Below, piece after piece: positions 24,019-32,239 of a DNA stretch of 34,709 bases (positions within the stretch are counted from its first letter, which is position 1; each line of letters opens with the position of its first letter). The stretch is from an uncultured Anaeroplasma sp. (GTDB lineage Bacteria; Bacillota_I; Bacilli_A; Acholeplasmatales; Anaeroplasmataceae): assembly GCA_945919465.1 (NCBI GenBank), contig CAMEJG010000021.1:1-34709 (forward strand), given 5' to 3'. Position numbers and translations under genes: made by a program. A model generated the notes under the pieces. The model saw only the letters and a program-made list of their open reading frames with translations, searched no databases and had not been told where the DNA came from.

Positions 24019-25323
24019 TTGCTAAATAAAGCAAAATTAATTTTAGGTAATCGTGAGATTGTTCTAAAACTATTGATTACTTTTGCTTTACTATTAGTTT
24101 TTAAGGCAGGAACTTATATTCCTGTACCATTAATTGAAATTAGTAAAGTACAAAGTATTTTATCAGGTAATGACTTTTTAACAGTACTTAATGCTTTTTC
24201 AGGAGGAGGTTTATCTAACTTCTCTATTCTAGCTTTAGGTATTTCACCTTATATTACTTCATCAATTGTTATTCAAATGATGCAAATGATCATTCCAAAG
24301 TTCAAAGAGTGGGGTGAGTCTGGTGAGGTTGGTAAGCAAAAGCTTAACCGCGTTACTAGATATGTAACTATCGTTATTTCATTAATTCAAGCTTTATTAA
24401 TATTATTTAGCTTAAATGAAAATCCAGTTAGTATTTTTGTAAACTCATTAATTGAGTATAAAGATATTTATTGGTTAATCTTTATCTATATGGCGATTGT
24501 AATTACTGCAGGTTCTGCATTTACGATGTGGTTAGCAGATTTAATTACTCGTCATGGTATTGGTAATGGTTCATCAATGATTATCGCCGCAGGTATTATT
24601 TCAACTATACCAACAATGTTTGCTACATTAGCTGATACATATTTAGGTGCAAACTTTACAGTAGGAAATCTATTTCTATATGTTCTAGTTATTTTCTTAT
24701 ATGTAGCAATGATAGTCGGGGTTGTCTTCTTTGAAGGCGCAGTTAGAAAGATACCTGTACAATATGCAAATCGTCAGGCTGGTCAACAAGGCTCTGATAT
24801 TCCAATCAAGCTTAATAGTGCGAGCGTAATTCCAGTTATCTTCGCATCTACAATTTTATCAATTCCATTAACTATAATTGGTGCATTAGGTCTTCAAACT
24901 TCATCATCAAATACAGCGTATTGGTTTGATCAAATTTTCTCAACTAGCCAACCAATAGGTATTGCATTATATGGTATATTAATTATATTCTTTAGTTTCT
25001 TCTATTCTTTTATGCAAGTTGATCCAGAGCGTATTGCTGAAAACTTGGATAAGCAAGGTGCGTATATCCCAGGATATCGTCCAGGAGAGGATACTAAAAA
25101 TCAATTATCTAAGATGTTATTTAGAATTACATTAATAGGCTCAGTTTATCTATTAATTTTAGCAATGGTACCAATTGTTGTAACAAAAGCATTTGGATTT
25201 ACTTCATCTGCTATTCAAATTGGTGGTACTTCTTTAATAATCATAGTTGGTGTTGCGATTGAAACATTTAGACAAATCGAAACAGCATCAGAAACTAAGG
25301 ATTATAAGGGCTTCTTAGATTAA
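24019..25323 (+). CDS. secY: Preprotein translocase channel subunit SecY
   Basis: SecY forms the protein-conducting channel in the cytoplasmic membrane and works with SecA and SecE. 434 residues with ten hydrophobic segments. Seen: TYIPVPLI near TM1, [22 protein letters not shown] in the plug/TM2 area (20 or fewer contiguous residues are diagnostic), GHGIGNGSS-type loop [32 protein letters not shown], and [20 protein letters not shown]. It has a TTG start with GAGGTGAT 6-7 bases upstream within rplO, so expression may be tuned down. Standard position after rplO. Confidence 0.97.
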   Translation: MLNKAKLILGNREIVLKLLITFALLLVFKAGTYIPVPLIEISKVQSILSGNDFLTVLNAFSGGGLSNFSILALGISPYITSSIVIQMMQMIIPKFKEWGESGEVGKQKLNRVTRYVTIVISLIQALLILFSLNENPVSIFVNSLIEYKDIYWLIFIYMAIVITAGSAFTMWLADLITRHGIGNGSSMIIAAGIISTIPTMFATLADTYLGANFTVGNLFLYVLVIFLYVAMIVGVVFFEGAVRKIPVQYANRQAGQQGSDIPIKLNSASVIPVIFASTILSIPLTIIGALGLQTSSSNTAYWFDQIFSTSQPIGIALYGILIIFFSFFYSFMQVDPERIAENLDKQGAYIPGYRPGEDTKNQLSKMLFRITLIGSVYLLILAMVPIVVTKAFGFTSSAIQIGGTSLIIIVGVAIETFRQIETASETKDYKGFLD

Positions 25324-25340
25324 TTAGGAGGAAATTCATA

Positions 25341-25985
25341 ATGAAATTATTAATTATGGGTAGACCTGGAGCAGGAAAGGGTACTCAAGCTGTAAATATT
25401 AGAGAATATTATAATATTCCTCATATTTCAACAGGAGATATGTTCCGTGCTGCAATTAAAAATCAAACAAAGCTTGGTCTTGAAGCTAAAAGCTATATGG
25501 ACAAAGGTGCTCTAGTACCAGATGAGGTTACCATTGGTATTGTAGAGGAAAGATTACTTGCTGAGGATTGTAAGGATGGCTTCTTATTAGATGGTTTCCC
25601 TAGAACAATCGCTCAAGCAGAGGCATTAGATGCTTTCTTAAAGAAAAATGGAATAAAGCTTGATGCTGTTTTAGACGTTAACGTACCACAAGAAATCTTA
25701 GTAAGACGTATGGTGGGTAGACGTGTATGTAAAAATTGTGGTGCAACATTCCATGTTGAATTTAATGCACCAAAGGTTGAAGGAATCTGCGATAATTGTG
25801 GTTCTCCATTAATTCAAAGAGCAGATGATACTGAGGCTACAGCAAAGAATCGTTTAACAGTTTACGATAATCAAACAGCTCCATTGTTAGAATTCTATAA
25901 GAAACAAAATATTTTAAAAACTGTAAATGGTGATCAACCATTAGACAAGGTTTTTGATGATATTAAGGTTGTACTTGGTGCTTAA
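25341..25985 (+). CDS. adk: Adenylate kinase
   Basis: Interconverts ATP + AMP and 2 ADP. 214 residues. The P-loop [10 protein letters not shown] is at residues 7-16, the NMP-binding part has STGDMFRA, and the lid carries a zinc site of four Cys (130, 133, 150, 153), typical of Gram-positive long-type enzymes. [13 protein letters not shown] and [13 protein letters not shown] complete the signature. TTAGGAGGAAA precedes the ATG. In most Bacilli map follows at once; here 393 noncoding bases follow. Confidence 0.98.
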   Translation: MKLLIMGRPGAGKGTQAVNIREYYNIPHISTGDMFRAAIKNQTKLGLEAKSYMDKGALVPDEVTIGIVEERLLAEDCKDGFLLDGFPRTIAQAEALDAFLKKNGIKLDAVLDVNVPQEILVRRMVGRRVCKNCGATFHVEFNAPKVEGICDNCGSPLIQRADDTEATAKNRLTVYDNQTAPLLEFYKKQNILKTVNGDQPLDKVFDDIKVVLGA

Positions 25986-26378
25986 TATATGAGTTTTCTC
26001 ATATAGTAGCATTGTGTCACAAAAAAGCATGTGTATACATGGGAACTAAAATAAGAGATTATTTTTAGAGTGATGTTTTTACATCAATAAAAGGTGGTTG
26101 TTCATGGTATTCCTTATTAATTTAACGTAGCAAATTATTTGGGGGATATCATGAAGATTCAGCTTTATGAATCGTAATTGATATTCAATTATCAACTATT
26201 GCATTAGTCATTCTTTTGTAATGATTTTCTAAGTAAATATAATCAAAGGCACATGATTATATATAATGAAATGTTTATAAAAAATAAGCTAGTGGTTAAT
26301 GCGGGCACATAATGTTTATTTCTATTTATAGAATTAATCACTACTACACTTTAATAAAATTAGGAGGCTAAAGTTTCA
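25986..26378 (+). ncRNA. Candidate structured RNA: chain of hairpins between adk and infA
   Basis: No ORF or protein remnant is seen in these 393 bases. They hold a series of mostly perfect stems: 8 bp with TTTT loop (25986-26005), 5 bp (26028-26041), 7 bp with GAGA loop (26048-26065), 6 bp with TTTT loop (26071-26086), GATTC/GAATC (26156-26173), 6 bp (26078+100 region, 26178-26195), 5 bp (26208-26224), 9 bp (26237-26262) and 11 bp with one G-T pair (26290-26343). The loop GGCACA (26248-26253) could pair with TGTGTC near 26013-26018. None has a terminator T run, so the operon can be read through. It could be a long leader of infA, a processed RNA, or an inserted repeat. Confidence 0.4.
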
Positions 26379-26600
26379 ATGGCAAAAAAAGATGATGTAA
26401 TTGAGATGGAAGGTAGAGTTGAAGATGTTCTACCAAACACACAATTTATTGTAACATTAGATAATGGTCATCAGGTTAAAGCCCACGTTTCTGGTAAAAT
26501 CCGCATGAATAACATACGCATTTTACCAGGTGATAAGGTAACTATTGAGTTATCAACCTATGATTTAACACGTGGAAGAATTACTTACAGACATAAATAA
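26379..26600 (+). CDS. infA: Translation initiation factor IF-1
   Basis: IF-1 occupies the 30S A site during initiation. 73 residues of OB fold: [53 protein letters not shown], and the terminal [23 protein letters not shown] precedes the ATG. Confidence 0.98.
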   Translation: MAKKDDVIEMEGRVEDVLPNTQFIVTLDNGHQVKAHVSGKIRMNNIRILPGDKVTIELSTYDLTRGRITYRHK

Positions 26601-26617
26601 TATTGGAGGTATTTTAA

Positions 26618-26731
26618 ATGAAAGTAAGACCATCAGTAAAACCAATATGCGATAAATGCAAGGTTATTAAGCGCAAGGGCCGTGTAATGGTTATTTGCGA
26701 AAACCCAAAACATAAACAAAGACAAGGATAG
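26618..26731 (+). CDS. rpmJ: 50S ribosomal protein L36
   Basis: The smallest 50S protein, 37 residues with a Zn ribbon: CDKC, then a third Cys (VICENP) and a His (KHKQRQG). [20 protein letters not shown] is diagnostic. This is the zinc-binding form. TTGGAGGT precedes the ATG. Confidence 0.97.
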   Translation: MKVRPSVKPICDKCKVIKRKGRVMVICENPKHKQRQG

Positions 26732-26751
26732 AAAGTAGGAGGTGCAGAAAT

Positions 26752-27117
26752 ATGGCACGTATTGCAGGAGTAGATATTCCAAATGAAAAAAGAGTAGTTA
26801 TTTCTTTACAATATATATATGGTATTGGAGAAACAACTGCTAAAAATATTTTAAAGGCTGCGGGTGTTTCTGAGGACATTCGTACAAAGGATTTAACTGA
26901 GGAGCAATTGAGTGCAATTCGTTCTCAAGTTTCTAAGATTAAGGTTGAGGGTGATCTTCGTAGAGAAGTAGCTCTTAACATCAAGCGTTTAATGGAAATT
27001 GGTTGCTATAGAGGTATTCGTCATCGTAAAGGCTTACCTGTACGTGGACAAAATACTCGTAATAACTCTCGTACTCGTAAGGGTCCAAGACATACTATAG
27101 CAAATCATAAGAAGTAA
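26752..27117 (+). CDS. rpsM: 30S ribosomal protein S13
   Basis: S13 in the 30S head contacts the P-site tRNA and forms bridges with L5. 121 residues: [40 protein letters not shown] and the basic tail [19 protein letters not shown] precedes the ATG. Confidence 0.98.
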   Translation: MARIAGVDIPNEKRVVISLQYIYGIGETTAKNILKAAGVSEDIRTKDLTEEQLSAIRSQVSKIKVEGDLRREVALNIKRLMEIGCYRGIRHRKGLPVRGQNTRNNSRTRKGPRHTIANHKK

Positions 27118-27133
27118 GAGGAGGATTTAATAT

Positions 27134-27517
27134 ATGGCACGTAAGGTACAAAAGCGTCGTGTGAAAAGAAACTGCCCAGTTGGTGTAGCTCATATTCATT
27201 CGACTTTTAATAATACAATAGTTACTATCACTGACCCTCAAGGAAATGTTATTTCTTGGAGTAGTGCAGGTGCATTAGGCTTTAAGGGTAGTCGTAAGTC
27301 AACTCCTTTTGCTGCACAAATGGCTAGTGAAGCAGCTGCTAAGGCTGCTGTAGATCAAGGTGTAGCTAAGGTTGAAGTAGAAGTTAAGGGTCCAGGACAA
27401 GGACGTGAGGCTGCTATTCGTTCATTAACTGTAGCTGGTCTTGAGATTACAGCAATCACAGATGTAACACCAGTTCCACATAATGGTTGTCGTCCACCAA
27501 AGCGCCCTCGTGGATAA
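27134..27517 (+). CDS. rpsK: 30S ribosomal protein S11
   Basis: S11 on the 30S platform near the E site. 127 residues: [40 protein letters not shown], and the C-terminal [25 protein letters not shown] precedes the ATG. Confidence 0.98.
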   Translation: MARKVQKRRVKRNCPVGVAHIHSTFNNTIVTITDPQGNVISWSSAGALGFKGSRKSTPFAAQMASEAAAKAAVDQGVAKVEVEVKGPGQGREAAIRSLTVAGLEITAITDVTPVPHNGCRPPKRPRG

Positions 27518-27601
27518 TATTTGGCTTTAATAGAAGTAAAAAGATATATAATAAAATTTAATATTTTTAAAGCTTTTAATTAAATGATAGGAGGCCCATT
27601 A

Positions 27602-28561
27602 ATGAAAGATTTAAAATTTGAAAAACCAAGAACTAATGTAGAAGAAATTTCTAATCAAGGTAGTTATGGTAAATTTGTCATTTCACCTCTTGAAAGAGGA
27701 TTTGGTATTACCCTAGGTAATGCTTTACGTAGAACATTACTTTCCTCTTTACCAGGTGCAGCATTCGTTAACGTAAAGATTGATGGTGCTGAACATGAGT
27801 TTCAAAATGTTGATGGAATTGTTGAAGATGTTATTACTATTATTCTTAATTTAAAGAGAGTAGTATTATCTGTTGATTCTGATGATCCTAACTATGAAAA
27901 GACAGTAGAAATCAACAAGGGTGAAGGTGAAGTAACAGCAGCTGATATCATTCATGATAGTGAAGTTACTGTTGTTAATCCAGATCAACATATCGCAACA
28001 GTTGCTGCTGGTGGAAACCTTCATATGTTCCTAACTATTCGTCGTGGGGTTGGTTTCGTTAGCTCAGTTCAAAACAAGGAATACAATAGATCAGTTGGTG
28101 TTATTGCTATTGATTCTATTTATACTCCAGTTGTTAATGTTGCTTTCCACGTTGAAAAGACACGTGTTGAAAATGTTAATGTTGCATCATTTGATAAGCT
28201 AGAAATTGAAGTTACAACAAATGGTTCAATTTCAGCAAAGGAAGCTATTGCTGTAGCTTCAAAGATGATGATTGAGCATCTTCAAGTTGTTATTGAGTTA
28301 AGTGAGAAGGCTGCTTCAACTGAATATATGATTGAGGCTGAGGATGAAACTCAAGGAAATAAGTATGGAATGACTATTGATGAGCTTGACTTAACAGTTC
28401 GTTCTTACAACTGTTTAAAGAGAGCTGGTATTAATAATGTTGCCGAATTGGCAGAAAAGACTGAAGAAGATATGATTAAGGTTCGTAACCTTGGTAGAAA
28501 ATCTTTAAAGGAAATCAAAGAAAAGCTTGAAGCTTTAGGTATAGGCTTTAAGAAAAATTAG
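27602..28561 (+). CDS. rpoA: DNA-directed RNA polymerase alpha subunit
   Basis: Alpha starts polymerase assembly and its C-terminal domain reads UP elements and regulators. 319 residues: N-terminal dimer domain (FVISPLERGFGITLGNALRR, then TLLSSLPGAA), then a linker and alpha-CTD with IDELDLTVRSYNCLKRAGIN and KVRNLGRKSLKEIKEKL. ATG 27602 follows TAGGAGG; an in-frame ATG at 27584 would add six odd residues and lies before the ribosome site. rpsD, which precedes rpoA in E. coli, is absent, as is usual in Bacilli. The 84-base gap upstream is A+T-rich with no clear signal. Confidence 0.98.
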   Translation: MKDLKFEKPRTNVEEISNQGSYGKFVISPLERGFGITLGNALRRTLLSSLPGAAFVNVKIDGAEHEFQNVDGIVEDVITIILNLKRVVLSVDSDDPNYEKTVEINKGEGEVTAADIIHDSEVTVVNPDQHIATVAAGGNLHMFLTIRRGVGFVSSVQNKEYNRSVGVIAIDSIYTPVVNVAFHVEKTRVENVNVASFDKLEIEVTTNGSISAKEAIAVASKMMIEHLQVVIELSEKAASTEYMIEAEDETQGNKYGMTIDELDLTVRSYNCLKRAGINNVAELAEKTEEDMIKVRNLGRKSLKEIKEKLEALGIGFKKN

Positions 28562-28582
28562 TTTAAAGGAGAATTAAGTAAC

Positions 28583-28942
28583 ATGGCATATAGTAGATTA
28601 CGCCGTAGTTCTGATCAAAGAAAAGCATTACTTCGTGATTTAGTCACTGATTTAATCCTTAATGGTCAAATTGAAACTACAGTTGCAAAAGCTAAAGAAT
28701 TAAAGAGAATTGCTGATAAAATGGTTACTCTAGGTAAGGCTAATACTCTTCATGCTCGTCGTCAAGCAGCAGCATTCGTTCGTTTTGAAAAGGATGAAGA
28801 AGGTAATTATGCAATTCAAAAGCTATTTAATGAAATAGCTCCTAAGTTTGCAAGCCGTAATGGTGGTTATACACGCGTTATCAAGACTGGTTTCCGTCGT
28901 GGTGATGCTGCACCTATGGCAATTATTTCTTGGGTTGAATAA
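28583..28942 (+). CDS. rplQ: 50S ribosomal protein L17
   Basis: L17 lies at the tunnel exit. 119 residues: [60 protein letters not shown]. It is the last gene of the operon and a terminator follows 9 bases after its stop. Confidence 0.98.
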   Translation: MAYSRLRRSSDQRKALLRDLVTDLILNGQIETTVAKAKELKRIADKMVTLGKANTLHARRQAAAFVRFEKDEEGNYAIQKLFNEIAPKFASRNGGYTRVIKTGFRRGDAAPMAIISWVE

Positions 28943-28951
28943 TTCTAAATT

Positions 28952-28977
28952 AAGGTAGATTAAATTCTACCTTTTTT
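28952..28977 (+). terminator. Terminator of the ribosomal operon
   Basis: AAGGTAGA (28952-28959), TTAAAT loop, TCTACCTT (28966-28973), then a T run. Confidence 0.9.
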
Positions 28978-29004
28978 GTTTATCTAAATATTACCAAATT
29001 TTGC

Positions 29005-29033
29005 TTGAAAATTAATTTATACAATGGTAAAAT
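29005..29033 (+). promoter_or_regulatory. Promoter of guaB
   Basis: -35 TTGAAA (29005-29010), 17-bp spacer, -10 TAAAAT (29028-29033), 28 bases before the start; TTAGGAGGGA is the ribosome site. The leader is too short for a riboswitch. Confidence 0.75.
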
Positions 29034-29060
29034 TATAGGAAAGGTTTTTAGGAGGGAATT

Positions 29061-30557
29061 ATGGCTTTTTATTATGATGAACCATCACATACATTTAGTG
29101 AGTATTTATTAGTACCAGGATATTCTGATGAGAATTGTATTCCAAGTAATGTTTCACTTAAGACTCCACTTGTTAAATTTAAAAAGGGAGAAGAACCAGC
29201 AATTTCAATGAATATTCCAATGATATCAGCAATTATGCAATCAGTATCAAATGATACAATGGCTATTGCACTTGCAAAAGAAGGAGGAGTATCATTTATT
29301 TATGGTTCTCAAACAATTGAGAGTCAATGTGAAATGGTTAGAAAGGTTAAATCCTACAAAGCAGGCTTTGTGACAAGTGATTCAAATCTTTCTATTGATG
29401 CAACTTTAGCTGATGTATTAGAGCTAAAGGAAAAAACTGGACATTCTACTGTTGCAGTTACTGAAGATGGAAGCTCAACCGGAAAGTTATTAGGTATTAT
29501 TAGTAGTAGAGACTATAGAGTTTCAAGAATGGATTTATCAACTCCTGTTAAGGATTTTATGACTCCACTTTCAAAACTAGTTACTGCTCCATTTGGAACT
29601 ACTCTTAAGGCAGCAAATGATATAATTTGGGAGCATAAGCTTAATAGTCTTCCTATTGTTGATGAAAATGGATGCTTAGTAGCATTTGTATTTAGAAAGG
29701 ATTATTCATCACACAAAGACAATCCTAATGAATTATTAGATTCTCATAAACGTTATATAGTAGGAGCTGGTGTTAATACAAGAGATTATGCTGAAAGAAT
29801 TCCTGCATTAGTAGAAGCAGGAGCTGATGTATTATGTATTGATTCATCTGAGGGCTTCTCTGCATGGCAAAAAAATACCATTAAGTGGGTTAGAGATAAA
29901 TATGGAGATACAGTAAAGATTGGTGCTGGTAATGTTGTAGATAAGGATGGTTTCCGTTTCTTAGCAGATTGTGGTGCTGACTTTATAAAGATTGGTATTG
30001 GTGGCGGTTCTATTTGTATCACTCGTGAAACAAAGGGAATTGGCCGTGGACAAGCAACTGCAGTTATTGAGGTTGCTAAAGCAAGAGATGAATATTTCAA
30101 AGAAACAGGAGTATATATCCCTATTTGTTCAGATGGTGGTATTGTTCATGACTATCATATCACTCTAGCATTAGCTATGGGCTGTGATTTCTGTATGCTA
30201 GGTAGATATTTTGCTCGTTTTGATGAATCTCCAACATCTAAGATTTTAGTTAATGGTAGCTATATGAAGGAATATTGGGGTGAAGGAAGCGCTAGAGCTA
30301 GAAACTGGCAAAGATATGACCTTGGAGGTTCTAAAAAGCTTTCATTCGTTGAGGGTGTTGATTCATATGTACCATATGCAGGACCACTTCATGATAATGT
30401 TTCTACAACATTAAGTAAGATTCGTCATACAATGTGTAATTGTGGTGCTTTAACAATTTCTGAGCTTCAACAAAAAGCTAAATTAACATTAGTTAGTAGT
30501 GTTTCAATTGTTGAAGGTGGAGCACATGATGTATTAGTAAAGGATAAGCAAAATTAA
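29061..30557 (+). CDS. guaB: IMP dehydrogenase
   Basis: Oxidises IMP to XMP with NAD+, the first committed step to GTP. 498 residues. A (beta/alpha)8 barrel with an inserted pair of CBS motifs (roughly residues 100-220), [18 protein letters not shown], the catalytic loop [10 protein letters not shown] with Cys319, and SDGGIVHD followed by the flap. The [14 protein letters not shown] sequence after the Cys and its slightly greater length place it in the group of IMPDH seen in Bacteroides, clostridia and protists rather than the ~488-residue Bacillus type, an impression from memory. It is monocistronic with its own promoter and terminator. Confidence 0.95.
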   Translation: MAFYYDEPSHTFSEYLLVPGYSDENCIPSNVSLKTPLVKFKKGEEPAISMNIPMISAIMQSVSNDTMAIALAKEGGVSFIYGSQTIESQCEMVRKVKSYKAGFVTSDSNLSIDATLADVLELKEKTGHSTVAVTEDGSSTGKLLGIISSRDYRVSRMDLSTPVKDFMTPLSKLVTAPFGTTLKAANDIIWEHKLNSLPIVDENGCLVAFVFRKDYSSHKDNPNELLDSHKRYIVGAGVNTRDYAERIPALVEAGADVLCIDSSEGFSAWQKNTIKWVRDKYGDTVKIGAGNVVDKDGFRFLADCGADFIKIGIGGGSICITRETKGIGRGQATAVIEVAKARDEYFKETGVYIPICSDGGIVHDYHITLALAMGCDFCMLGRYFARFDESPTSKILVNGSYMKEYWGEGSARARNWQRYDLGGSKKLSFVEGVDSYVPYAGPLHDNVSTTLSKIRHTMCNCGALTISELQQKAKLTLVSSVSIVEGGAHDVLVKDKQN

Positions 30558-30572
30558 TTAATATAATTATAG

Positions 30573-30601
30573 GCAGGTAGAAAAATCTATCTGCTTTTTT
30601 T
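30573..30601 (+). terminator. Terminator of guaB
   Basis: GCAGGTAGA (30573-30581), AAAA loop, TCTATCTGC (30586-30594), then seven T. Strong. From here to 30886 there is no gene; the gap holds the two 18-bp motifs and a promoter described separately. Confidence 0.9.
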
Positions 30602-30696
30602 AAATATTATAGTATTGTTATTCTTAATTATTTATTGAATAATAATATAAAAATATTTTTTTTAAAAATTTTATATATATCGTTTAAAAAAGTGGG

Positions 30697-30714
30697 TGTA
30701 TGATTTAAGTGTAA
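30697..30714 (+). repeat. Copy 1 of an 18-bp motif, possible operator
   Basis: TGTATGATTTAAGTGTAA differs at one base from the copy at 30839-30856. This copy has no good -35 in front of it, so it is more likely a protein-binding site or relic than a second promoter. Each copy contains the pair TGTA...TGTA. Confidence 0.5.
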
Positions 30715-30817
30715 AATAAAAAGAAAGAAGATCATAACAGTAAAGACAGCTTAAAAACTATATAAAATATAAGATAATTTAATCAACAAAAAATATAATT
30801 ATTTAACCATTTTATTG

Positions 30818-30856
30818 TTGACAAAATAAATTATTAATTGTATGATTTAGGTGTAA
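30818..30856 (+). promoter_or_regulatory. Promoter of the XRE-ImmA operon with copy 2 of the 18-bp motif
   Basis: -35 TTGACA (30818-30823) is a perfect consensus; 17-bp spacer; -10 TATGAT (30841-30846). The motif TGTATGATTTAGGTGTAA (30839-30856) spans the -10 and start site, so a repressor bound there would shut the operon off. Confidence 0.75.
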
Positions 30857-30886
30857 TAACTTAATATTAAAGAAAAGGGGAAAAAT

Positions 30887-31246
30887 ATGAGCTACACAAA
30901 ATTCGGAGAAATGCTAAGGATTAAAAGAATCCAAAATCATGAGGTTATGGGAGATTTAGCAGAGTATTTAGGAGTATCTGTTGCATTTCTATCAGCGGTA
31001 GAGACAGGTAAAAAAAATATACCTGATGAATGGGAAGAGAAGCTTGTTGAAAAATATAATTTTAATGAAGAGGAAAGAACATATCTTAAGAAAGCAATAA
31101 TGGAATCAAAGCCTCAAATTAAAATTAATCTTGTTAATGCTAATGCTCAAAAAAGGGAATTAGCCGTTCAATTTCAGAGATCATTTGATAATTTAGATGA
31201 TGAAATGGTTGAAGGAATATTAAGATTATTAAATAAAGAAGAATAG
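30887..31246 (+). CDS. XRE-family HTH transcriptional regulator
   Basis: A 119-residue protein. Residues 1-65 form an XRE helix-turn-helix (FGEMLRIKRIQNHEVMGDLA, then EYLGVSVAFLSAVETGKKNI); the rest is a charged helical region, presumably for dimerisation (VQFQRSFDNLDDEMVEGILR). Such regulators next to ImmA-type proteases are typical of integrative elements and prophages, where the protease cleaves or relieves the repressor; that link is inferred from family context. AAAGGGGAAAA precedes the ATG. The ImmA gene starts 10 bases after its stop. Confidence 0.88.
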   Translation: MSYTKFGEMLRIKRIQNHEVMGDLAEYLGVSVAFLSAVETGKKNIPDEWEEKLVEKYNFNEEERTYLKKAIMESKPQIKINLVNANAQKRELAVQFQRSFDNLDDEMVEGILRLLNKEE

Positions 31247-31256
31247 GGATGATATT

Positions 31257-31814
31257 TTGGACTATAAATCTCAAAAAACAATGACAAGAAAAACTGCAAG
31301 AATTATAGCGAAAATAATGAGAAAATTATTTGGTTATAATGATGATGAAGTAATAGATCCAATAGCTATGATAGAGCTTGTTCCTGATATTATACCTAAT
31401 ACATTCATTTCGATAGTAGAAAATGATAAATTAGATGTTAATGTTCCTGCACGCTGTTATTTCAGTAATAATAATATAATTATAGAAATTAAAGAGGAAG
31501 TATATGAAGGTGCTCGAATAGAAAAAATTGGTGGATATAGAATGCATATAATTCATGAAATATCTCATGCAGTATTATTTAATATTGGATATACACCAAG
31601 TTTTGATAGAAACTATAAAAATAACGAATTAAATAGCTATGAGAGTATTGAGTGGCAAGCAAAAGCTGTTTCTGGGGAATTTATGATTCCATATGAACAT
31701 ATAAATGATTTGAGTTATAAAGAAATATCAGAATATTATGGTGTATCTATTGAGGCAGCAAAATATAGCATCAAACTAAGGGGCGGTGATAAAAATGGAA
31801 AGACAGCTAATTGA
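31257..31814 (+). CDS. ImmA/IrrE-family metalloprotease
   Basis: A 185-residue protein with the zinc-peptidase motif HEISH at residues 100-104 within MHIIHEISHAVLFNIG and a downstream ESIEWQAKAVSGEFMIP segment, where a Glu of the ExxAxxFA-type motif gives the third ligand. It ends in a short HTH-like part (YKEISEYYGVSIEAAKYSIK). This matches the ImmA/IrrE group. TTG 31257 is used because GGGATGAT lies just upstream; an ATG eight codons in (31281) is the alternative. Its end overlaps the zinc-ribbon gene by 20 bases, so the three genes form one operon. Confidence 0.85.
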   Translation: MDYKSQKTMTRKTARIIAKIMRKLFGYNDDEVIDPIAMIELVPDIIPNTFISIVENDKLDVNVPARCYFSNNNIIIEIKEEVYEGARIEKIGGYRMHIIHEISHAVLFNIGYTPSFDRNYKNNELNSYESIEWQAKAVSGEFMIPYEHINDLSYKEISEYYGVSIEAAKYSIKLRGGDKNGKTAN

Positions 31815-31962
31815 GATTATATGTCCAAATTGTCATAAGAAACAAAAGAATTTGTTTTTAGGGGAGGGATCATATATTCAGGTCAAATGCCCTAAATGTA
31901 TAAAGACATACTTTCTAAAAACGGATAAAAAAGGAAAAATAAAAACTGGTACATTAAATTAA
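31795..31962 (+). CDS. Small four-Cys zinc-ribbon protein (Com-like)
   Basis: A 55-residue protein starting at ATG 31795 behind GGGGCGGTGAT, inside the 3' end of the ImmA-like gene. Two knuckles, CPNC (residues 10-13) and CPKC (32-35), fit a single zinc ribbon. The spacing and the ...GSYIQVKCPKC... end resemble the Com family (small zinc-binding translational regulators first known from phage Mu), but so short a protein is hard to place. No other domain. The overlap ties it to the XRE-ImmA operon. Confidence 0.7.
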   Translation: MERQLIEIICPNCHKKQKNLFLGEGSYIQVKCPKCIKTYFLKTDKKGKIKTGTLN

Positions 31963-32067
31963 AAATTGTAATTGTTTAAAAAGTAGACTTAAGCGGCAAG
32001 TAGAACTCCGAGAGTACGTTAAACGATGATAAAATTTGTGAAAGAGTTAAAATAATATAATAATTTT

Positions 32068-32131
32068 AGCCTGGCAAATCTAGTTGCATAATGAAATGAT
32101 TATGTAATTATTTTTGTCAGGCTTTTATTTT
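32068..32131 (+). terminator. Long-loop terminator after the zinc-ribbon gene
   Basis: AGCCTGGCAAA (32068-32078) pairs with TTTGTCAGGCT (32113-32123), one G-T pair, then TTTATTTTT. The loop has its own stem CATAAT/ATTATG. A possible -10 TATAAT is at 32056-32061, so the hairpin may end a separate short transcript. Confidence 0.75.
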
Positions 32132-32148
32132 TGAGGGGTGGTGATAGA

Positions 32149-32178
32149 ATGACTGATTATAAAAACAGTCCAGTATAA
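32149..32178 (+). CDS. Nine-codon open frame with a strong ribosome site (leader peptide or relic)
   Basis: GAGGGGTGGTGAT stands before ATG 32149, and the frame reads MTDYKNSPV then TAA. It could be a leader peptide for the YD-repeat gene 61 bases downstream, or the stump of a lost gene. No rare-codon or single-amino-acid run is seen that would suggest attenuation. Confidence 0.2.
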   Translation: MTDYKNSPV

Positions 32179-32239
32179 ATTAATCATAATTATTTATGAA
32201 TGATTTTAACAAAAATATATAAATGGAGGAAAAATAAAA

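Noticed and set aside
25986-26378. tmRNA, RNase P RNA or 6S RNA in the adk-infA gap
   Set aside because: No tRNA-like ends or tag frame, none of the RNase P conserved core words, and not the single long bulged hairpin of 6S RNA.
27518-27601. Remnant of rpsD between rpsK and rpoA
   Set aside because: Only 84 A+T-rich bases, no S4-like codons in any frame; rpsD is normally elsewhere in Bacilli.
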